64,000 nt of DNA from Phascolomyces articulosus (taxonomy: Eukaryota; Mucoromycota; Mucoromycetes; Mucorales; Lichtheimiaceae). Location: positions 248,001 to 312,000 of the forward strand of contig JAIXMP010000004.1 of NCBI GenBank assembly GCA_025677815.1, given 5' to 3'. Shown here in pieces: positions 12,975 through 26,748 of the stretch (position 1 is the first letter of the stretch; every line of letters begins with the position of its first letter). A program made the position numbers and the translations under genes. The notes under the pieces are model-generated. The model was not told the DNA's origin. It saw nothing but the letters and a program-made list of their open reading frames with translations, and made no database searches.

Positions 12975-15900
12975 ATGGATTTGCTTACACAGGGTTTAAA
13001 TTTCTTTGTTCTCTCTTCTGCCAATATAATGCAGCAACCTTTCATGACAACTAACTCAGGAAATTCTACTGTTTCTCATGAAAATACTGAGGGAGGAAGT
13101 TACTTCGCCGTATCCACGGATGATATATGGAAAAGCCCTGCTATGCAGTCGATGATGGCGATGCTTGTTGTATCCACTATACGTACGTTGGGGTTGTATT
13201 ATCTCCTATTTAGTAGTAATATAAAAGCGAAAATTAGTCTAATTCAATTTTTATATATTTATATCTATAATAGCGCAACTGTTTCAAAAGATTACTGGAT
13301 GGATATATCCTGGTGTATACAATAAAATAATAGACATGTTATACGTTACTATCGAAATTCAACAAGAAGAATCTATTTTCTACCAAATTGGACAGTATGT
13401 CGCAGAACAAGAAGAACTGAATGAAAAAAAGCTTATGCATGTTCAAGGATTTACGAAAGGTCAAGAGCGATCGTATCATTTCTTTAGTCATTTTGACGAA
13501 CAAGAAACAAGCCCGAAACCTCAGCTATCAGTTTTGCCACGTAAGTTCTTATCATAAAAAAATATGTGTAAAATTGAAATGAGTGTTTTACCCATGCATA
13601 CAAGAGACGTAACTCTACCACATTTGATTTCTGGATATGGCTAACTTTCATAATGATTGAATAATATAAAAAAAGAGGCCGGAACAAAACAAATTGTAAA
13701 TTTTAAAGGAAAAAAGATCTGGGTCGCTCGCAAGAAAAGAAAGTCAGATGATGGAACAGGCGTTGGTAATGGCTTAAGTGGAATGAACTTGGATTTGACT
13801 TCTTTGTTGCAACGGAACCAAGAAATATTTGAAATCAGGTATATGGATTGGCCATTTTTCTTTTGGGAAGTTCTATTCATTGTATAATAGTACTGTTGCT
13901 GACAATTCTGTTATAATTAGTATGCGTGGGCGTAATGTTGAAGAACTGAAATCTATTTTACAACAATGGATTGATAATATTTACTATCGTGACTACAACA
14001 AGGTTGGTTTATTTAAATGTCAAATATTACGCTCTTCTTATCGATTTGCCATCAGTGCTTAAGGATTTATACGAGTTTTTTTTCCTAATGAAAAATAAAT
14101 ATATATAGTTGACGGTGTATCAATGTATGAGGATTCATTTTACGGATTATGGATGGAAGCGAATTAGCAACAAAGAAGTACGTTAAGTTTCCAAATTGTT
14201 GAGAGTATAGTTGTGCTTATTTTTCTTCGGCTTGAAAAGAAGGTTCATAACAATTGCGTGTTATTTTATTTGGCTTAGATGAGAAATTTTGAGTCCATCG
14301 TTCTTCGTGAAGGACAGAAAGAAGAAATCTTGGCAGGTAAATAAAAAAAAAATTGCTTAGCCCCACCATAATATTATTATTTCCTTTCTAGTATATACTA
14401 AAAATGGCATTCCATTATATGTCCATAGATGTTAAAAAGTTCTTGGGGGCCCATAAAAAGTATGCTATGCGTGGTATTCCTTATCGACATGCTGTTATTC
14501 TCCATGGTCCTCCTGGAACTGGTGAGTAAAATTACTTTTTTTTAGGGCTGTGAGGGGATTTATTAAATAAAAATATAATAAAGTATATTAACAGTTCTCT
14601 GTTTATATATTCTTACATAGGCAAAACATCGTTCATCAAAGGCTTAGCTGAAAAATTGAAACTGAATATTGCTTATATCAGTCTTGTGACAAGCTTGGAT
14701 GATGATGGATTTCTCTCAATGCTTGCTAGAGTACCAGCCAATTCGGTAATTGTCATGGAAGATTTTGACCGTTCCCATATTACTGAAGATGCAAAAGAAT
14801 CTGAACGTAATACAGGCATGGTTGGCGGTATGTCAAGGATCACAGAAGGTAAAGATATTACATACGCAATATATATAATTATTAGTTATATCTGCATTCT
14901 CAGAAACATTAACTTTTCACTATCTATTTTTATTTTGGATAATCAATTAGCTGGTCTCTTGAATGCACTTGATGGTATTAACACACCAGAAGGAACATGT
15001 AGGTTGCTTTATTTATGTGGAACGAGAAAACCCTGTATTTATATTTTATACATTTTTGACTAATACAGCTTGGGGGTGTTCATAATATAAATATAATATT
15101 AGTGGTGTTCCTTACATGTAACGATATCACCAAGATCAACACAGCAATCAAGCGTCCTGGTCGCGTAGATCAAATATATCATTTGGATTATGCTGACGAT
15201 TATCAAATAAAAGAAATGTTATGGCGATTCTTTGGCAAAGGAGAGCAAACAGTCAACCCAGAAGCTCGAAAAGACAATCCACATTTGCAGCATATTGCCG
15301 AAGTATTTGTATCCCATGCACGTACTACCAATCATGAAAAACTAACAACGGCTACTTTACAAAAATTTTTCCTCGAATATGAAAAGGAGCAAGAGATCCA
15401 ATATTGGAAGGAAAGGATGTATGATGACAAGTATAATAATTATATTGCAACAAACAAAACCGATGATGACTATCTAAAGCAGGATATAGAAAAGAAAAAG
15501 GAAAAAAGAAAACAAGATCATGTTAATAATAACGAGGAAAAAAAGGGGGATGATGACGAAGAAGAAAGTGTTAATGAAGAAATTGATATCAATCTGGACT
15601 TATTGATGGATAAAGAACATGTTCAAAAATTGTTCCTCAAAATTCAAACGGAAACAAGTGCCGAAGAAAAGATCAGAGATGATGCTGCCAAGAAGAAGGA
15701 AGAGGAACGAAAGAAAAAGGAAGAAGAGGCAAATAAAAAGGAAAAAAAGGACGATAGTCCACCACCACAACCAGAAAAGGAAGAGGCTACCAAGGTGGAC
15801 ATTGAAGACGCAAAGTCATCGTCATCTCATAATGAGAAGGAGAATGACATGAATGGACATGAACCACCCAAAACTCAATCTAACAATACAAGCAACAACG

Positions 15901-16058
15901 AGGGAATCTCCAGTAGAAAACCTGTTATAGATAATGAAAATAATACAAAAAAAGAGGATGATGCATCGATCAAAAAGAAACTGGTTATTACAAACGGTAC
16001 TTCCGATACTTCATCACCATCTGCTTCTCCTTTACCCAATGGTACTACAGCCATATAA
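12975..16058 (+). CDS. BCS1-like AAA ATPase with long charged C-terminal tail
   Basis: Ten exons: 12975-13182, 13274-13540, 13676-13838, 13921-14002, 14109-14177, 14279-14336, 14429-14521, 14621-14848, 14951-14998, 15103-16058; 723 aa. BCS1 is the mitochondrial inner-membrane AAA chaperone that translocates the folded Rieske protein. Here an N-terminal hydrophobic stretch and the BCS1 N domain (VTIEIQQEES, YDW-like region, FKGKKIWVARKK) precede the AAA core. Walker A is GPPGTGKT at residues 309-316, Walker B VIVMEDFD at 356-363, then LLNALDGI and the arginine-finger block KRPGRVDQIYHLDYA. BCS1 is usually about 450-500 aa; here about 210 residues of K/E/D-rich, then S/N-rich sequence follow from residue 510, so this may be a paralog rather than BCS1 itself. 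Exon 1 also stays open upstream to 12843, but 12975 gives the most natural start. The exon 4 donor (GTTGGT) is weak. Confidence 0.85.
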
Positions 16059-16353
16059 CTAAAAAAAGAAGAAGGATAATACTTATTTCTTAAACATTTA
16101 CATATAAATAAAGAAGTTTTTTTTCTGTTATTGAGTTTGTTGTTGTTGGTTGGATTATAGTAATTGTGGTACGTAGGATCTGCTTACATCCAAAAACCAT
16201 GATGTTTTTGTTACCATGGCAACAAATTGTGTCTAAAAATGGTGGTACGTGTGTGTAACGCGTTGTTTTAATAATATTAAAAACGCGTTTGTGGTGCATA
16301 ACGACAAAATTGGTTATTTTTTATTATTTCTTCAACTGGATATTAAAAAAGCC

Positions 16354-19300
16354 ATGTATCGTAAATCTGGGAACAAGAATGCTTATACCTCGCCCACCGC
16401 CAAATTAACAAAGAAACAAAAAAGTAAACGATCAACATTTTTTATTCCATGCTTTATATATGTGAAAGAGATCGCTTTTAACATTTTTTAAATATATTTC
16501 AACTATTACGACAACAGCAACGGCAGGTCGCCCTGAACAATCGAATAATAGACGAAGTCCTTTGCAAAACATAACTTCAAAGTAACAATCTATTTTTTTT
16601 AAAAAAAATACCGGAATCCATCATGCATTAATAACAATATTCAACATGATAAACTTTTACTGTTATCTAGGAACGATTGGACTTATTCGAATCTTGATCT
16701 ATTTGAAGATGGTAAACCACAACAACCTAGAGATATACAACAACGATTTTTGCAAAAATTAAACATGGAGCGTCAACAAATGGACAAAAATAATCACAGT
16801 GAACTATTGCAAGAAATACAATGTTCAAATATACCAGACATTTGCAGTAGTCCAAAATCAAAAAATGATCCAACAGTACGATCGATGGATAGTGATTCGA
16901 TGTTTGGGGATGATATACCTATGGATGATATTGAGGAGTTCCTTGTAATGAACAATAAAGAAAACAAGGAATTACTATTTCCTTCCCCATTAACGAAAAC
17001 ACGATCATCACCGTCATCACCATTAAAAAATATTGTGTCATCTTCATGCCAATCACCAGCGAGAGTGGCTTCGTCCTCAGTAACTGCATCAGTACCACCA
17101 TCATCATCCAATATATATAATGATAATGAAGATGACGACGACGATATGTTTGGTGATGATATACCCCTCGATTTACTTGATGAACCATTGCCTAGTAACA
17201 TTACACAAATTAAAAAAGAAACCAGGAGCCAAAATGATGTAATATATATTTATTGATAGTTTGAAGGGAGAAAATAAGAGGAGGTTGGTAAGCTGATTTG
17301 TGAATTTTTATATATGTAGATCAAGGCAAAACCATTGCGATATAGTCGATATATGGTAGCCAATGTTCATATGGGTCAATATCGTAACGGTGATACTGGA
17401 TTATTACCAGAAAAGGTAATTATGGTCTCCCTTCTCTTTTTATTATATTATTTCCAACGAATATTAAAACATAGTTCACTTATTCACTTACATATATAAA
17501 TATATAAAGGTTATACAAATGCTTGATGATGTGAATACCCTTCCTGCGCGTGCACGACTACGAGATGCTTGGATCCAAACGTATGTTCAAGTGGGCGATA
17601 TTGTGCATATACCCGTTGGCGCCAACCAAGTCGCATGCAATGACGTAATCATTGACAATGCTCATGGCTATTTTATCATTCATCCTGATCGTCTTATATC
17701 AAGTACAGCTGTTGCAGAGAGTTTCTTTTGTCTACGTAAATCTGTACTACAACAAAAAGTAAAAACAATCGGTGATTACAGTGAAGCATTGGTTCACGGC
17801 AACCTGATCCATCGTATCATTCAAAGTGCATTGCAATCAGGGGATTTTACCCTTGAGGGTCTTCGAGAAGAAGCACAACGAAGTATCCAAGCATCATTGG
17901 AAGAGCTACACGCAATAAACCAGGATGAAGATACAGCATTAGGGATTTTGGAAAAAACAATTGGTTTTATCAAATCATTTGGGGATATTTATGTTGGATC
18001 TAAACCCAAGAAAGACGCCACAATTGCCAATGATATTGGTCCTGATGCTGAAGCGAGACTTGGATGTAAAAATATTGCTATATCCAAGGTACTTGATGTA
18101 GAAGAACATTTATGGAGTCCCACGTATGGCTTAAAGGGAATGGTAGATGCTTCAATCGAAATGGTAATGCAACCCAATGGAAAGATTGTGACAGCTCCTC
18201 TTGAATTGAAAACTGGAAAATCATCTCGGTTTATCTCACATCGTGCACAAACTATCTTGTACACACTCCTCATGAGTGATCGTTATGGTAATATATTTAT
18301 AGAAATCGAATCGGGGGAAAGCAACAAAAAAAAAGTAGAACTTAATATATATTTTATATAAAATTTAGATGTTGATATAAATGTTGGTGCATTATTCTAT
18401 TGTCGCACGAATAGTCTCTATATGGCGGAACAAGCACGTAATGATGTTCGAGCTCTTATTATGGCACGCAATAGATTAGCTACAGCAATGCAGAACAGAC
18501 ACACTTTACCAGCTATGCTTAAAAACCCACATTCTTGCCAACATTGTTCAATGGACAGTGCTTGTATTTTATTCCATAAATCTGTCGAAAATGGTGATGG
18601 TGCATCGAGTGGACTTTCTGGATGGTTTGATACGAGAACGGATCATTTGAATGATAATGCAACAGCCATGTTTCGACACTGGCAACGGTTAATTGATCTT
18701 GAAGAAGATGACATTGATTATATACGACGTGATATTTGGCGTATGACAGCTGAATTACGAGAATTAACCGGCAGGTAAAAAAGAATTGAGAAAAAATAAC
18801 AACATAAAATGAATTACTGATGCAGATAATATTTTTTTTTTGTTGTCGTTGTTGTTAGATGTTGGAATAACATGATTTATGACACAACGGTTGAAGGATC
18901 TTCTGGATCAATTGCCAGTTTCCGCCGTCATCCTGATTCAAATGAGAAGTTAAACTTACTTACATCTATGATCAATGTGGGTGATCCAATTGTTATTTCC
19001 AGTACACAAGGCCACATTAATCTTGGTATGGGTTTTGTGTTACGTCTGGATCAAAATTCCATTCAAATCAATTTGACTTCTCCACTTCGACGTACACCAG
19101 AAAGAGGCCCTAATTTCCATGAAGACCTTAGACAAGTATTTGTCAATAATGGTCAGACAACCAATTATCGAATTGATAAGGATGAAATGTCAAGTGGTAT
19201 GGCATTGATGAGACGAAATATTGTTACTCTTTTTACAAGGGAAGAAGATGGTGGTGACGTGAAGCGACGACGATTAATCGTTGATCGCGTCAAGCCTAGT

Positions 19301-21342
19301 TTTGTCCCACCAAAATCTATTGATGATATGCCTCCTTCACTTAATCCTGGGCAACAACATGCTGTTGAAAAGGTGTTATCAGGTAAAAAAAAAGATATTA
19401 TTCTCTTATAAAATATATGTGAAATCATTTTATTAAAGATGTGGACACACAAATAATTCTACAGCGAAAGATTATGCAATTATCTTGGGCATGCCTGGTA
19501 CAGGAAAAACTACAACTACAGCACAAATTATCAAGACATTAGTTGAACGTAACAAATCTGTCCTTTTGACAGCCTATACACACACTGCGCTTGATAATGT
19601 ATTGGTTAAAGTTCGGGAAAGTGGTATTGATGTACTTCGTCTTGGTAATCCAGAAAAGGTAAAGAGATGTTTTTTATATTCTATATGAAGTGAAATTTAT
19701 ATATATATATATGTATATATATTGTTTTAGGTTTTGCCATCCTTACGCAGTTCTATGCCCAACGATAATCCAAATTTAACAACAGTCGATAGTTTAGGAG
19801 AATTTTATGATAGCAAAAAAGTTGTAGGCGTGACATGTTTAGGCATTGGGCAGTAAGTCTATTTTCTATTATCTTGGTCCATTTTTTATAAACAGATATT
19901 CATATTTTTATTATTTTTATGATAGTAACTTGTTTCTGAAACGAAAATTCGATTATTGTATTGTTGATGAAGCTTCACAAATCACATTGCCTGCATGTGT
20001 TGGTCCTTTAAGATGTGCAGATGTCTTTGTTCTTGTTGGTGATCAATATCAACTCCCACCCTTGGTATGAATTTATTTGTTTTATTTTTTAGAAAAAAAA
20101 TTCACACAGTGTATTTCTTATAGGTACGAAATGATGCTGCACGAGATAATGGATTACAAAAGTCTCTATTTGCTCTACTTGCAGAAGCACATCCAGAAGC
20201 AATCGCTTATTTAGAATACCAATACAGAATGAATGAAGATATTATGACCATTTCAAATACCTTGATTTATGATAACAAACTCAAATGTGCTAATGAATTT
20301 GTTGCTAAGCGAGAGCTTCAATTACCATACTATCAACAAGCACTTAATACTATTCATACAGGTGGAAAATGTTCAAAAGAGCCTTGTTGGATCGAGCAGG
20401 TCTTGGATCCTAGGTAAGTAGCAGCAGCAATAATGACATAGTATAAGTCAAGAAAAAAAATAGATATTCAACATAATGGTGCTTACTGATATAATCCCTT
20501 TTCTTCTGTGTTTTTTAATATAAATATTAGCCGCAAAGTTGTGTTTTTAGATACAGATCAAATGTCAGGAATAGAAGAAAGGATATTAGAGAATGTAATC
20601 AATAATGTTGAAGCATCCCTTGTATTCCAATTGGCAGAAGCTTTATTAGCAGCAGGTGTGCCAGAAGAGCAATTAGCAGTTATTTCTGTTTATCGTTCTC
20701 AACTTCGATTAATATCACAATCATTACACGGACGACCTAAAGTAGAAATCGCAACTATTGATAAATATCAAGGTCGAGATAAAGAATGCGTGTTAGTTTC
20801 TTTAGTGAGAAAAAATGAGACTGGCAAGGTAAACAAAACAAAATATCTTTTTTGACAACCTGTTTTTTAAATGAATATAAACGAACACCATTGGTATATT
20901 TTGGTATATTTGCATACTTACACATGCACTATGATATATAGACTGGCGAACTATTAAGAGATTGGCGTCGTATTAACGTTGCTTTTACACGTGCAAAGAG
21001 TAAAATTATTATCATTGGATCTTCAAAGACGCTTTGTACATCAGCCTTGTTCAATAGTTTTATCGAATTAATGCGTGTTAATAAATGGGTTTGTATTCTA
21101 TATTTAATAAATGGTGATAAGAAGAGGCTGTACTATAGCGAACAAAATGGAGAAACTCATTCGTATATTTTTAATATTCTATACAGATTTATCAACTTCA
21201 TCAAGGCGCACAAGATGAACATATTATTCAATCACCACCTTCACCTCAAAAACGTAAAAGAGAACATAAAACCCATTCTCCTATTGAAGCAATGCTTAAA
21301 ACCAGACCTATTCTCCGCGACGTTTATAATTCATCATATTAA
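16354..21342 (+). CDS. DNA2: DNA2 nuclease/helicase
   Basis: Fourteen exons: 16354-16423, 16518-16581, 16671-17238, 17320-17415, 17510-18287, 18369-18774, 18859-19382, 19465-19658, 19731-19852, 19926-20064, 20124-20413, 20531-20828, 20942-21088, 21187-21342; 1283 aa. DNA2 cuts 5' flaps in Okazaki maturation and resects double-strand ends. Layout: disordered N terminus with acidic MFGDDIP repeats; RecB-like nuclease with GNLIHRI (His367), a DA motif (MVDASIE) and ELKTGK; four Fe-S cysteines, one before the nuclease (Cys340, SFFCLRK) and a C-x2-C-x5-C group ([10 protein letters not shown]) after it; then an SF1 helicase with Walker A GMPGTGKT (844-851), [42 protein letters not shown] and VAFTRAK. 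All key residues are present, so it should be active. The exon 13 donor is GTTTGT. The tail is basic (KRKREHK). It converges on the SKN7-like gene. Confidence 0.95.
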
Positions 21343-21686
21343 AAAACATCATTTGTAAATAATCATTCAACAAAAATTACAGTTTGTAATAAAAAAAGAG
21401 AAACAAAGCATTGTTTTTTTTATGTATACAAGTTTTGTGAGAGAGATGCTATAATTGAATGGATGTGTATGGATAGATGGAGGGATGAATGGGGAAGTTG
21501 CTTATATATATATATGTATATGTGCATTATCAAAAGAAAAGAGAAAAAAATACGATTTGAAATGACAGTAATTATAAAAATAAAAAAAAATGGGAGATAA
21601 AGAAAGGATTGTTGTTGTCTACATATATACATCAAAACAAAGTGTGAGATAAAAGTATGTGTGTGATTGTTTGTTACAATGTTTTT
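21343..21686. other. Convergent 3' spacer DNA2/SKN7
   Basis: 344 bp between two stop codons: AT-rich, with a TATATATATATG run near 21502-21521. No gene is seen. Confidence 0.6.
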
Positions 21687-24583
21687 TTACTGTGTTTCAT
21701 TGACTCTCCTTCGCTTCACACCATTAACAGTAACAGCAAATTCACCTGGAGGCGCCTGCGCCTCTGAAGAATTGGGTCCCCAAACGATCTTTGCATCCTC
21801 TGTTGAAATCATCGTTTGGGTTTGTTGCATCGGTACTGACATAGTAGGTTGCGTTGAAGGTTGGGGTGACCAAACAGCTGGTGATGCAGTTGGGTTTATT
21901 GGAACACTGTTATTGGGTACCATGGGAGTTTGGGTTGCAACAGTAGCTGCAGCTGCAGCTACAGCAGAAGAATGTTGTTGATATGCGGGATCCATGTTAT
22001 TATGTTCCATTCCAGGTACTATGGGATGATTCACAGCCACTGGATAAGGCACTGGTGTTGTACTCATAATCGATGTAGTGCCTGGATGTGATACGGGAGG
22101 AACGACTTGTTGCTGCTGTTGCGTGGGTACTTGAGGTGGTACTTGAGGTACTGTCGTTGAAGCGACTGAAGAAACGGGTTGAGGAATTTCTTCAATATAT
22201 GAACCTGCTGGGTTATTCTCGTTCATATTACCGGTCGTGCTACTACTGGCACTACTACTGCTGCTACTGCCACTCCCATCTTGACCTGGTGGCGGTGGCA
22301 ATAAACCTAGACCACGAGGAATGGCTATAGGTTCTTGGAATCGTTGCATCACCTTTAAATGAGCACAGTATTTTTCAAGTATTCCATAAAGTGTACGCTT
22401 TGAGAATGGTTTGGGTAAAATGTCATTCATTCCACTACCAACGTATTGTACAATATCGCTGTCGGTGAAATTGGATGTCATGGAAATAATTGGCGTAAGC
22501 ATATCATATTGTCGAATATTACGTGTTGCAGAAATACCATCAAGGTTTGGCATGACAATATCCTATTATTTTTTTAGAAGTTCTATCAGTAAAAAATTCC
22601 TTTCTCTCTTTTTTGGTATGTCATGAACAAAAATACAAAAAAGATATATTTACCATGAGAATAAGATCATATTTTTCTGCACCCATCATTCGTATTGCTT
22701 CCATACCATCTTTTGCTACATCGATCGTACAACCAATCAGTTTTAATAATTTTCCACTCAAGTCTCGATATACAGAATCGTCGTCGACCAGCAACACACG
22801 AGGAGGAACTGTCCAGCCGTTTCCTCCTACTTTTTGTTTTAGACTAAGTGTATTATTAATTGTTACAGGTTCTTGTGATGAAATGGGAACAGGTGTTGCC
22901 ATTGGTTGTTGCTGTTGTTGCTGTTGTGTTTGTTGCTGATGTTGCATATTAACTGGTGCTGCTTGTTCGGGTGTTACTCGGATTTCAAGTGAAGGTTTAT
23001 TATCCTTTACTGACATGTGAGGTGAAAGACGACCCAATCGAACAAACGCTAAACCATCGCCCGTTTTTAAAGGTGAGCCAATAATACTTCCAGCATTCAT
23101 ATTGGCAGCAGCAACAACTGCGGGATGGTTGGGTTGTTTTTGCATACTGAAAGCATCGGGAACAATGGAAGGTTGAGACGGGACAGTTGGATCGTGTTGT
23201 TGTTGAGGCCAAGGAGTGTTGGGTGCCATGTGCTGCAGTTGTTTCGTAATATTGTCCAACTGTACAGCGTTTGCACCAGACACTTTAGAATAAGAATCAA
23301 GGAGTTTTTGAGTTTCTGCAGATGTTGTACTCGATTCGGCAGTACTGTGCAACGATGATTGTGCATGAGCTTGTTCTACATACATAAAAAAATAAAGTAT
23401 AGTTTGTCAGAATCTTTTTTTTCTTCCTTGATTTGATAGATGTATAAAGTGCTTTACCCTTATCACGATTCACAGCAATTTGTAAAAATTGTCGAATAAG
23501 TTCATCTTTGGCTGCCATATTTTTACTGAGACTCATAAATTCGTTTAAGATTAAATGATCATTGTTCGTAAGACGTTGAACAGTGTTTTCCATGGAAGCC
23601 TGCGATTGTTGAAGTTGTTTGATCTGATGCTGTAACTTTTCTGTCAATTGACGTATTTCGTTCAATGATTCTGCATTTAATTGATCCTCTTCTTGGGATA
23701 CTTTTGTTCCATCGGGACCCAAATTTTTGTCTTTTCCAACCGATGATCCAGCAGCAGCAGCCGTCGCGGCGGCGGCAGCTTCTTCTTTTTTATGTTTTCC
23801 TGGAGTTTTCCTTCGAATTTCTTCCAATAAGTCTTTACGATCTCGTCTGAATTTAGGATGAACAAATTCCCAGGCCTATTGAATAGTTTTAATTAAAGAA
23901 TAAAGTAATTTATCATGAGAAAAAGAGTGTATAGTTTGGGGGGAGGGGAGACAGAGAGAGGGGGAGTAAAAAAGTGGATGATGATAAGTGAAAGAGGAAA
24001 GGAATGGTTAGTAGGTTTTGAAAAGAAACAGAAAGAAAGGAAGAGAAGAGGGCAAAAAGGTAAACAAATGAATGCATCAGACTTTCTCACCTGATCACCA
24101 TAGGGTTTCTGACCATCTTCCGCGTTCCGAACCTTATGGAAATCATACTTGTTAAGCTGCCGCACAAAACTAGCAAAATTACAATGTTTAAAATGTTTTG
24201 GAAGAATCGTTTTGGCGAATTCATTGGTATCCTTAACGACAAATGTTGTTCCATCAGGCCCCCAACAAAATGTATGTTTAAATGCTTTATTTTCAAGCAT
24301 CCTAATAATGATATTTATGATGATTGGTTTGATTTAGTATTCCAATGTAAAACTCATGTCTATCTTTATCTCTTTTCTCCTAAACCATTCTACAAGAAAA
24401 ATTTCTAAATTATGAAATTTACCTAAAAAGTTTTTGAATGAATTCAGGTACAGATCCAGTCCCATCGTTGGTTCGTGTGTTGCCCGTGTTATTCTTTTGA
24501 TTGCTGATTACTTTTTTACTATTGCCATTGGCTTGGCGTTTTGCTGGTATAGTATAGTCAACCTTGACATTGACTTGATCCAT
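21687..24583 (-). CDS. SKN7: SKN7/Prr1-type HSF-response regulator transcription factor
   Basis: Five exons on the minus strand: 24423-24583, 24091-24301, 23458-23875, 22654-23375, 21687-22562; 795 aa. SKN7 proteins are nuclear end points of phosphorelay signalling and drive oxidative and cell-wall stress genes. An HSF-type DNA-binding domain (about residues 44-145) shows FIQKLFRMLE, FCWGPDGTTFVV, LPKHFKHCNFASFVRQLNKY and AWEFVHPKFRRDR. A coiled coil follows (LNEIRQLTEKLQHQIKQLQ). The receiver domain begins RVLLVDDDSVYRD; the phosphoacceptor is Asp505 in MDIVMPNLDG, and the conserved T/S (ISMTSN) and Lys (LPKPFSK) are present, so it should accept phosphate. Both flanks of the receiver are Q/P/S-rich, and the C-terminal region has polyglutamine and polyserine runs. 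The splice junction falls exactly before Asp505. The C terminus carries a basic patch (VKRRRV). Confidence 0.94.
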
Positions 24584-25629
24584 ATTGAAGACGAAAAGAG
24601 AAGAAGAAGTAAAAAAAAGGGTTCGTGTTGGTTGTTATTGTTGTGGGAAAAAAAAAGACAAGGAAAAAAAGGAGAGAAGGAAGGAATTCAATCCAAAAAA
24701 AAATTAATTATCTTTTGTATATATTGAATAAAATGGCTGTCGATTGGATTAGAAAGAAAAAGACGATTGTCAAAAGGGATTTTGTTGAGCTCTTTTGGAA
24801 GAAAAGGTTCAAAAAAAGAAAGAGTAGAATGAGAGGAGAGAGAAAAAAGTTATAAAAAACGAGACTTTACCCAAATTGGATGTAATCCCTTTCACAAATA
24901 GTCCGCCCAGTGTTTTTTTTATTTTACATATAAGAATTAGCCAGTATAGTTAGAAGTATAGTGAGCTAAAAGTGTGAATATGATAAAGATTTTATTTTTA
25001 ATAGTTGATGTATATTTTCTATTAATAAAATCGTTTTTAATAATGATAACGGATCAATATCAAAGTCACTTTATAATATTGACTAAATAGATTATTATTA
25101 TTAAAAATGAAGCTCCCCACTAAAAAAATTTAGACAGCCACTAAAAAATGAATGGTTGGTTTCATACAAAAAAAAAAAACTTGTACGTCAAAAACTAATT
25201 CTGTTTCCGGGATAATCTGTCCAATTGTTTATCATAATAACAGGAAAGATCTTCCAATAGTCATCTTAACAATAATAATAGATTAATCTACAAAGCGACA
25301 TATTGAAAGAGAAAATGTAGAAAGACAACCAGCATAAAAAATAAATATATATTTCATGTTTCAAATCGGTATATTATATATGGTACAAAATCCTAGTAAA
25401 AAAATCGATTTAATTAAATGATCACGTATACTTGTATCTAATAAAATAAATCATGTGTTTAATATAAAAATGAGATAGTCAATGTCCCTCTCTTGCAGTC
25501 GTTTGTTACTTGGTACGTAGTATTCAGTTATTTTAAATCGAATTTTATGTACGACGGTGACATTTGCCAAATAAGGTGATGACTTGAGCTGACTTTTCCT
25601 ATAGCGTGTTTGTACCTTTCTCTCTCCAT

Positions 25630-25662
<33 letters not shown>

Positions 25663-25692
25663 TTTCTTTTCGAAAAAAAAAGGACAACAATC
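24584..25692. other. Divergent spacer SKN7/OST2
   Basis: About 1.1 kb. Purine-rich leader-like sequence for SKN7 spans roughly 24590-24860 (long A/G runs on plus, that is C/T on the coding strand). The rest is AT-rich, with a (TACA)n microsatellite just before the OST2 ATG. No gene is seen. Confidence 0.55.
25629..25656 (+). repeat. (TACA)n microsatellite in the OST2 leader
   Basis: About six tandem TACA units followed by TATATATATA, ending roughly 35 bp before the OST2 start codon. It probably lies in the promoter or 5' UTR. Confidence 0.8.
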
Positions 25693-26206
25693 ATGGAACT
25701 TACGAACGCGTTACAGAAATTCGTTGTAGCATATAAAAAAGATACACCCATCAATTTAAAAATCATAGATTTTTATCTTGCTTATATAATGTTGTCTGGC
25801 ATTTTCCAGTTCATCTACATGTTGACTGTCGGTACCTTTCCCTATAATGCCTTCCTTGCTGGATTCATTTCGGCTGTTGGTAGCTTTGTCTTAGCAGGTA
25901 GAGTTTAGTGATTATAAAAAAAATGGTGTTCCTATATGTTCACTATCTCTTACGCTCACTTTGTTTTTTTTTTCTAATAGTGAATTTACGTATACAAACC
26001 AACGGTCAAAATAAGGACATGTTTAAGACGATATCCCCAGAACGGTAAAAGATTCTTAAAATTGTTTGTTTTTTTACTCGTAATCGATGTTATTTATTAA
26101 TTAACAAAAATGCGATATGTATTTGATATTTTTATATAGTTCTTTTGCGGATTTTGTTGTCTGTTCCTTGTTACTCCATTTTTTCTGTGTAAATTACATA
26201 GGTTAA
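25693..26206 (+). CDS. OST2: Oligosaccharyltransferase subunit DAD1/OST2
   Basis: Three exons: 25693-25897, 25981-26044, 26140-26206; 111 aa, normal for a family of about 113 aa. It is a small integral membrane subunit of the ER oligosaccharyltransferase that transfers the glycan to nascent proteins. Hallmarks: INLKIIDFYLAYIMLSGIFQF (first membrane helix), VGTFPYNAFLAGFISAVGSFVLA (second), then LRIQ, the SPER block and the C-terminal helix FADFVVCSLLLHFFCVNYIG. The conserved ending (VNYIG or similar) is intact. Confidence 0.96.
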
Positions 26207-26748
26207 AAACCCATCAGAATAGTTTTTTTTATATCTTAAAATATTTATCTTGATTTGGCAATCTTTGATTCGTCGTGAATGATTCTACTGAGAGAAAATG
26301 AACGACATCTTTTTTTTTTTTGTTTTATCCACTTCATGTAATGTACACTATAAATAATACTAGAAAACATATGTATAACTTTGATACGGATGGAAAAAAA
26401 AGTTTATTCCTTTTTTTTTTTGGATCGAGTTGCTTGATGAAATCTTATAGCTAATTCACATATTTTCTCTTGCGGAAATAAATCTAAAGGTTTAACAATG
26501 GTTCACCTTAATCAACTGACTTGAGGATGAGCCAACTGGTTATGGTACTCGCGAGCTTTCTTAATACTAAATCCATATGCTGTCAAGTTATATAGCTATA
26601 TCTTTGTGACAAATGCATGAATGAAATTATATATTGTCCTTACTTATAATAATGCACCAATTTCAGAATTCCCGGATTGGGGTCGGCCTGGATACCTCCT
26701 CCAAGTTTCACCTATTTTTTTTTTTTTTTTGAAAAACTATCACACAAA
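26207..26748. other. Spacer OST2/LAMTOR5-like
   Basis: 542 bp holding the OST2 3' end and the promoter of the next gene, with several T runs. Nothing else is recognisable. Confidence 0.55.

Noticed and set aside
16794..17201. 135-codon open frame antisense to the DNA2 N terminus
   Set aside because: Shadow of the acidic, S-rich N-terminal exon; composition is repetitive.
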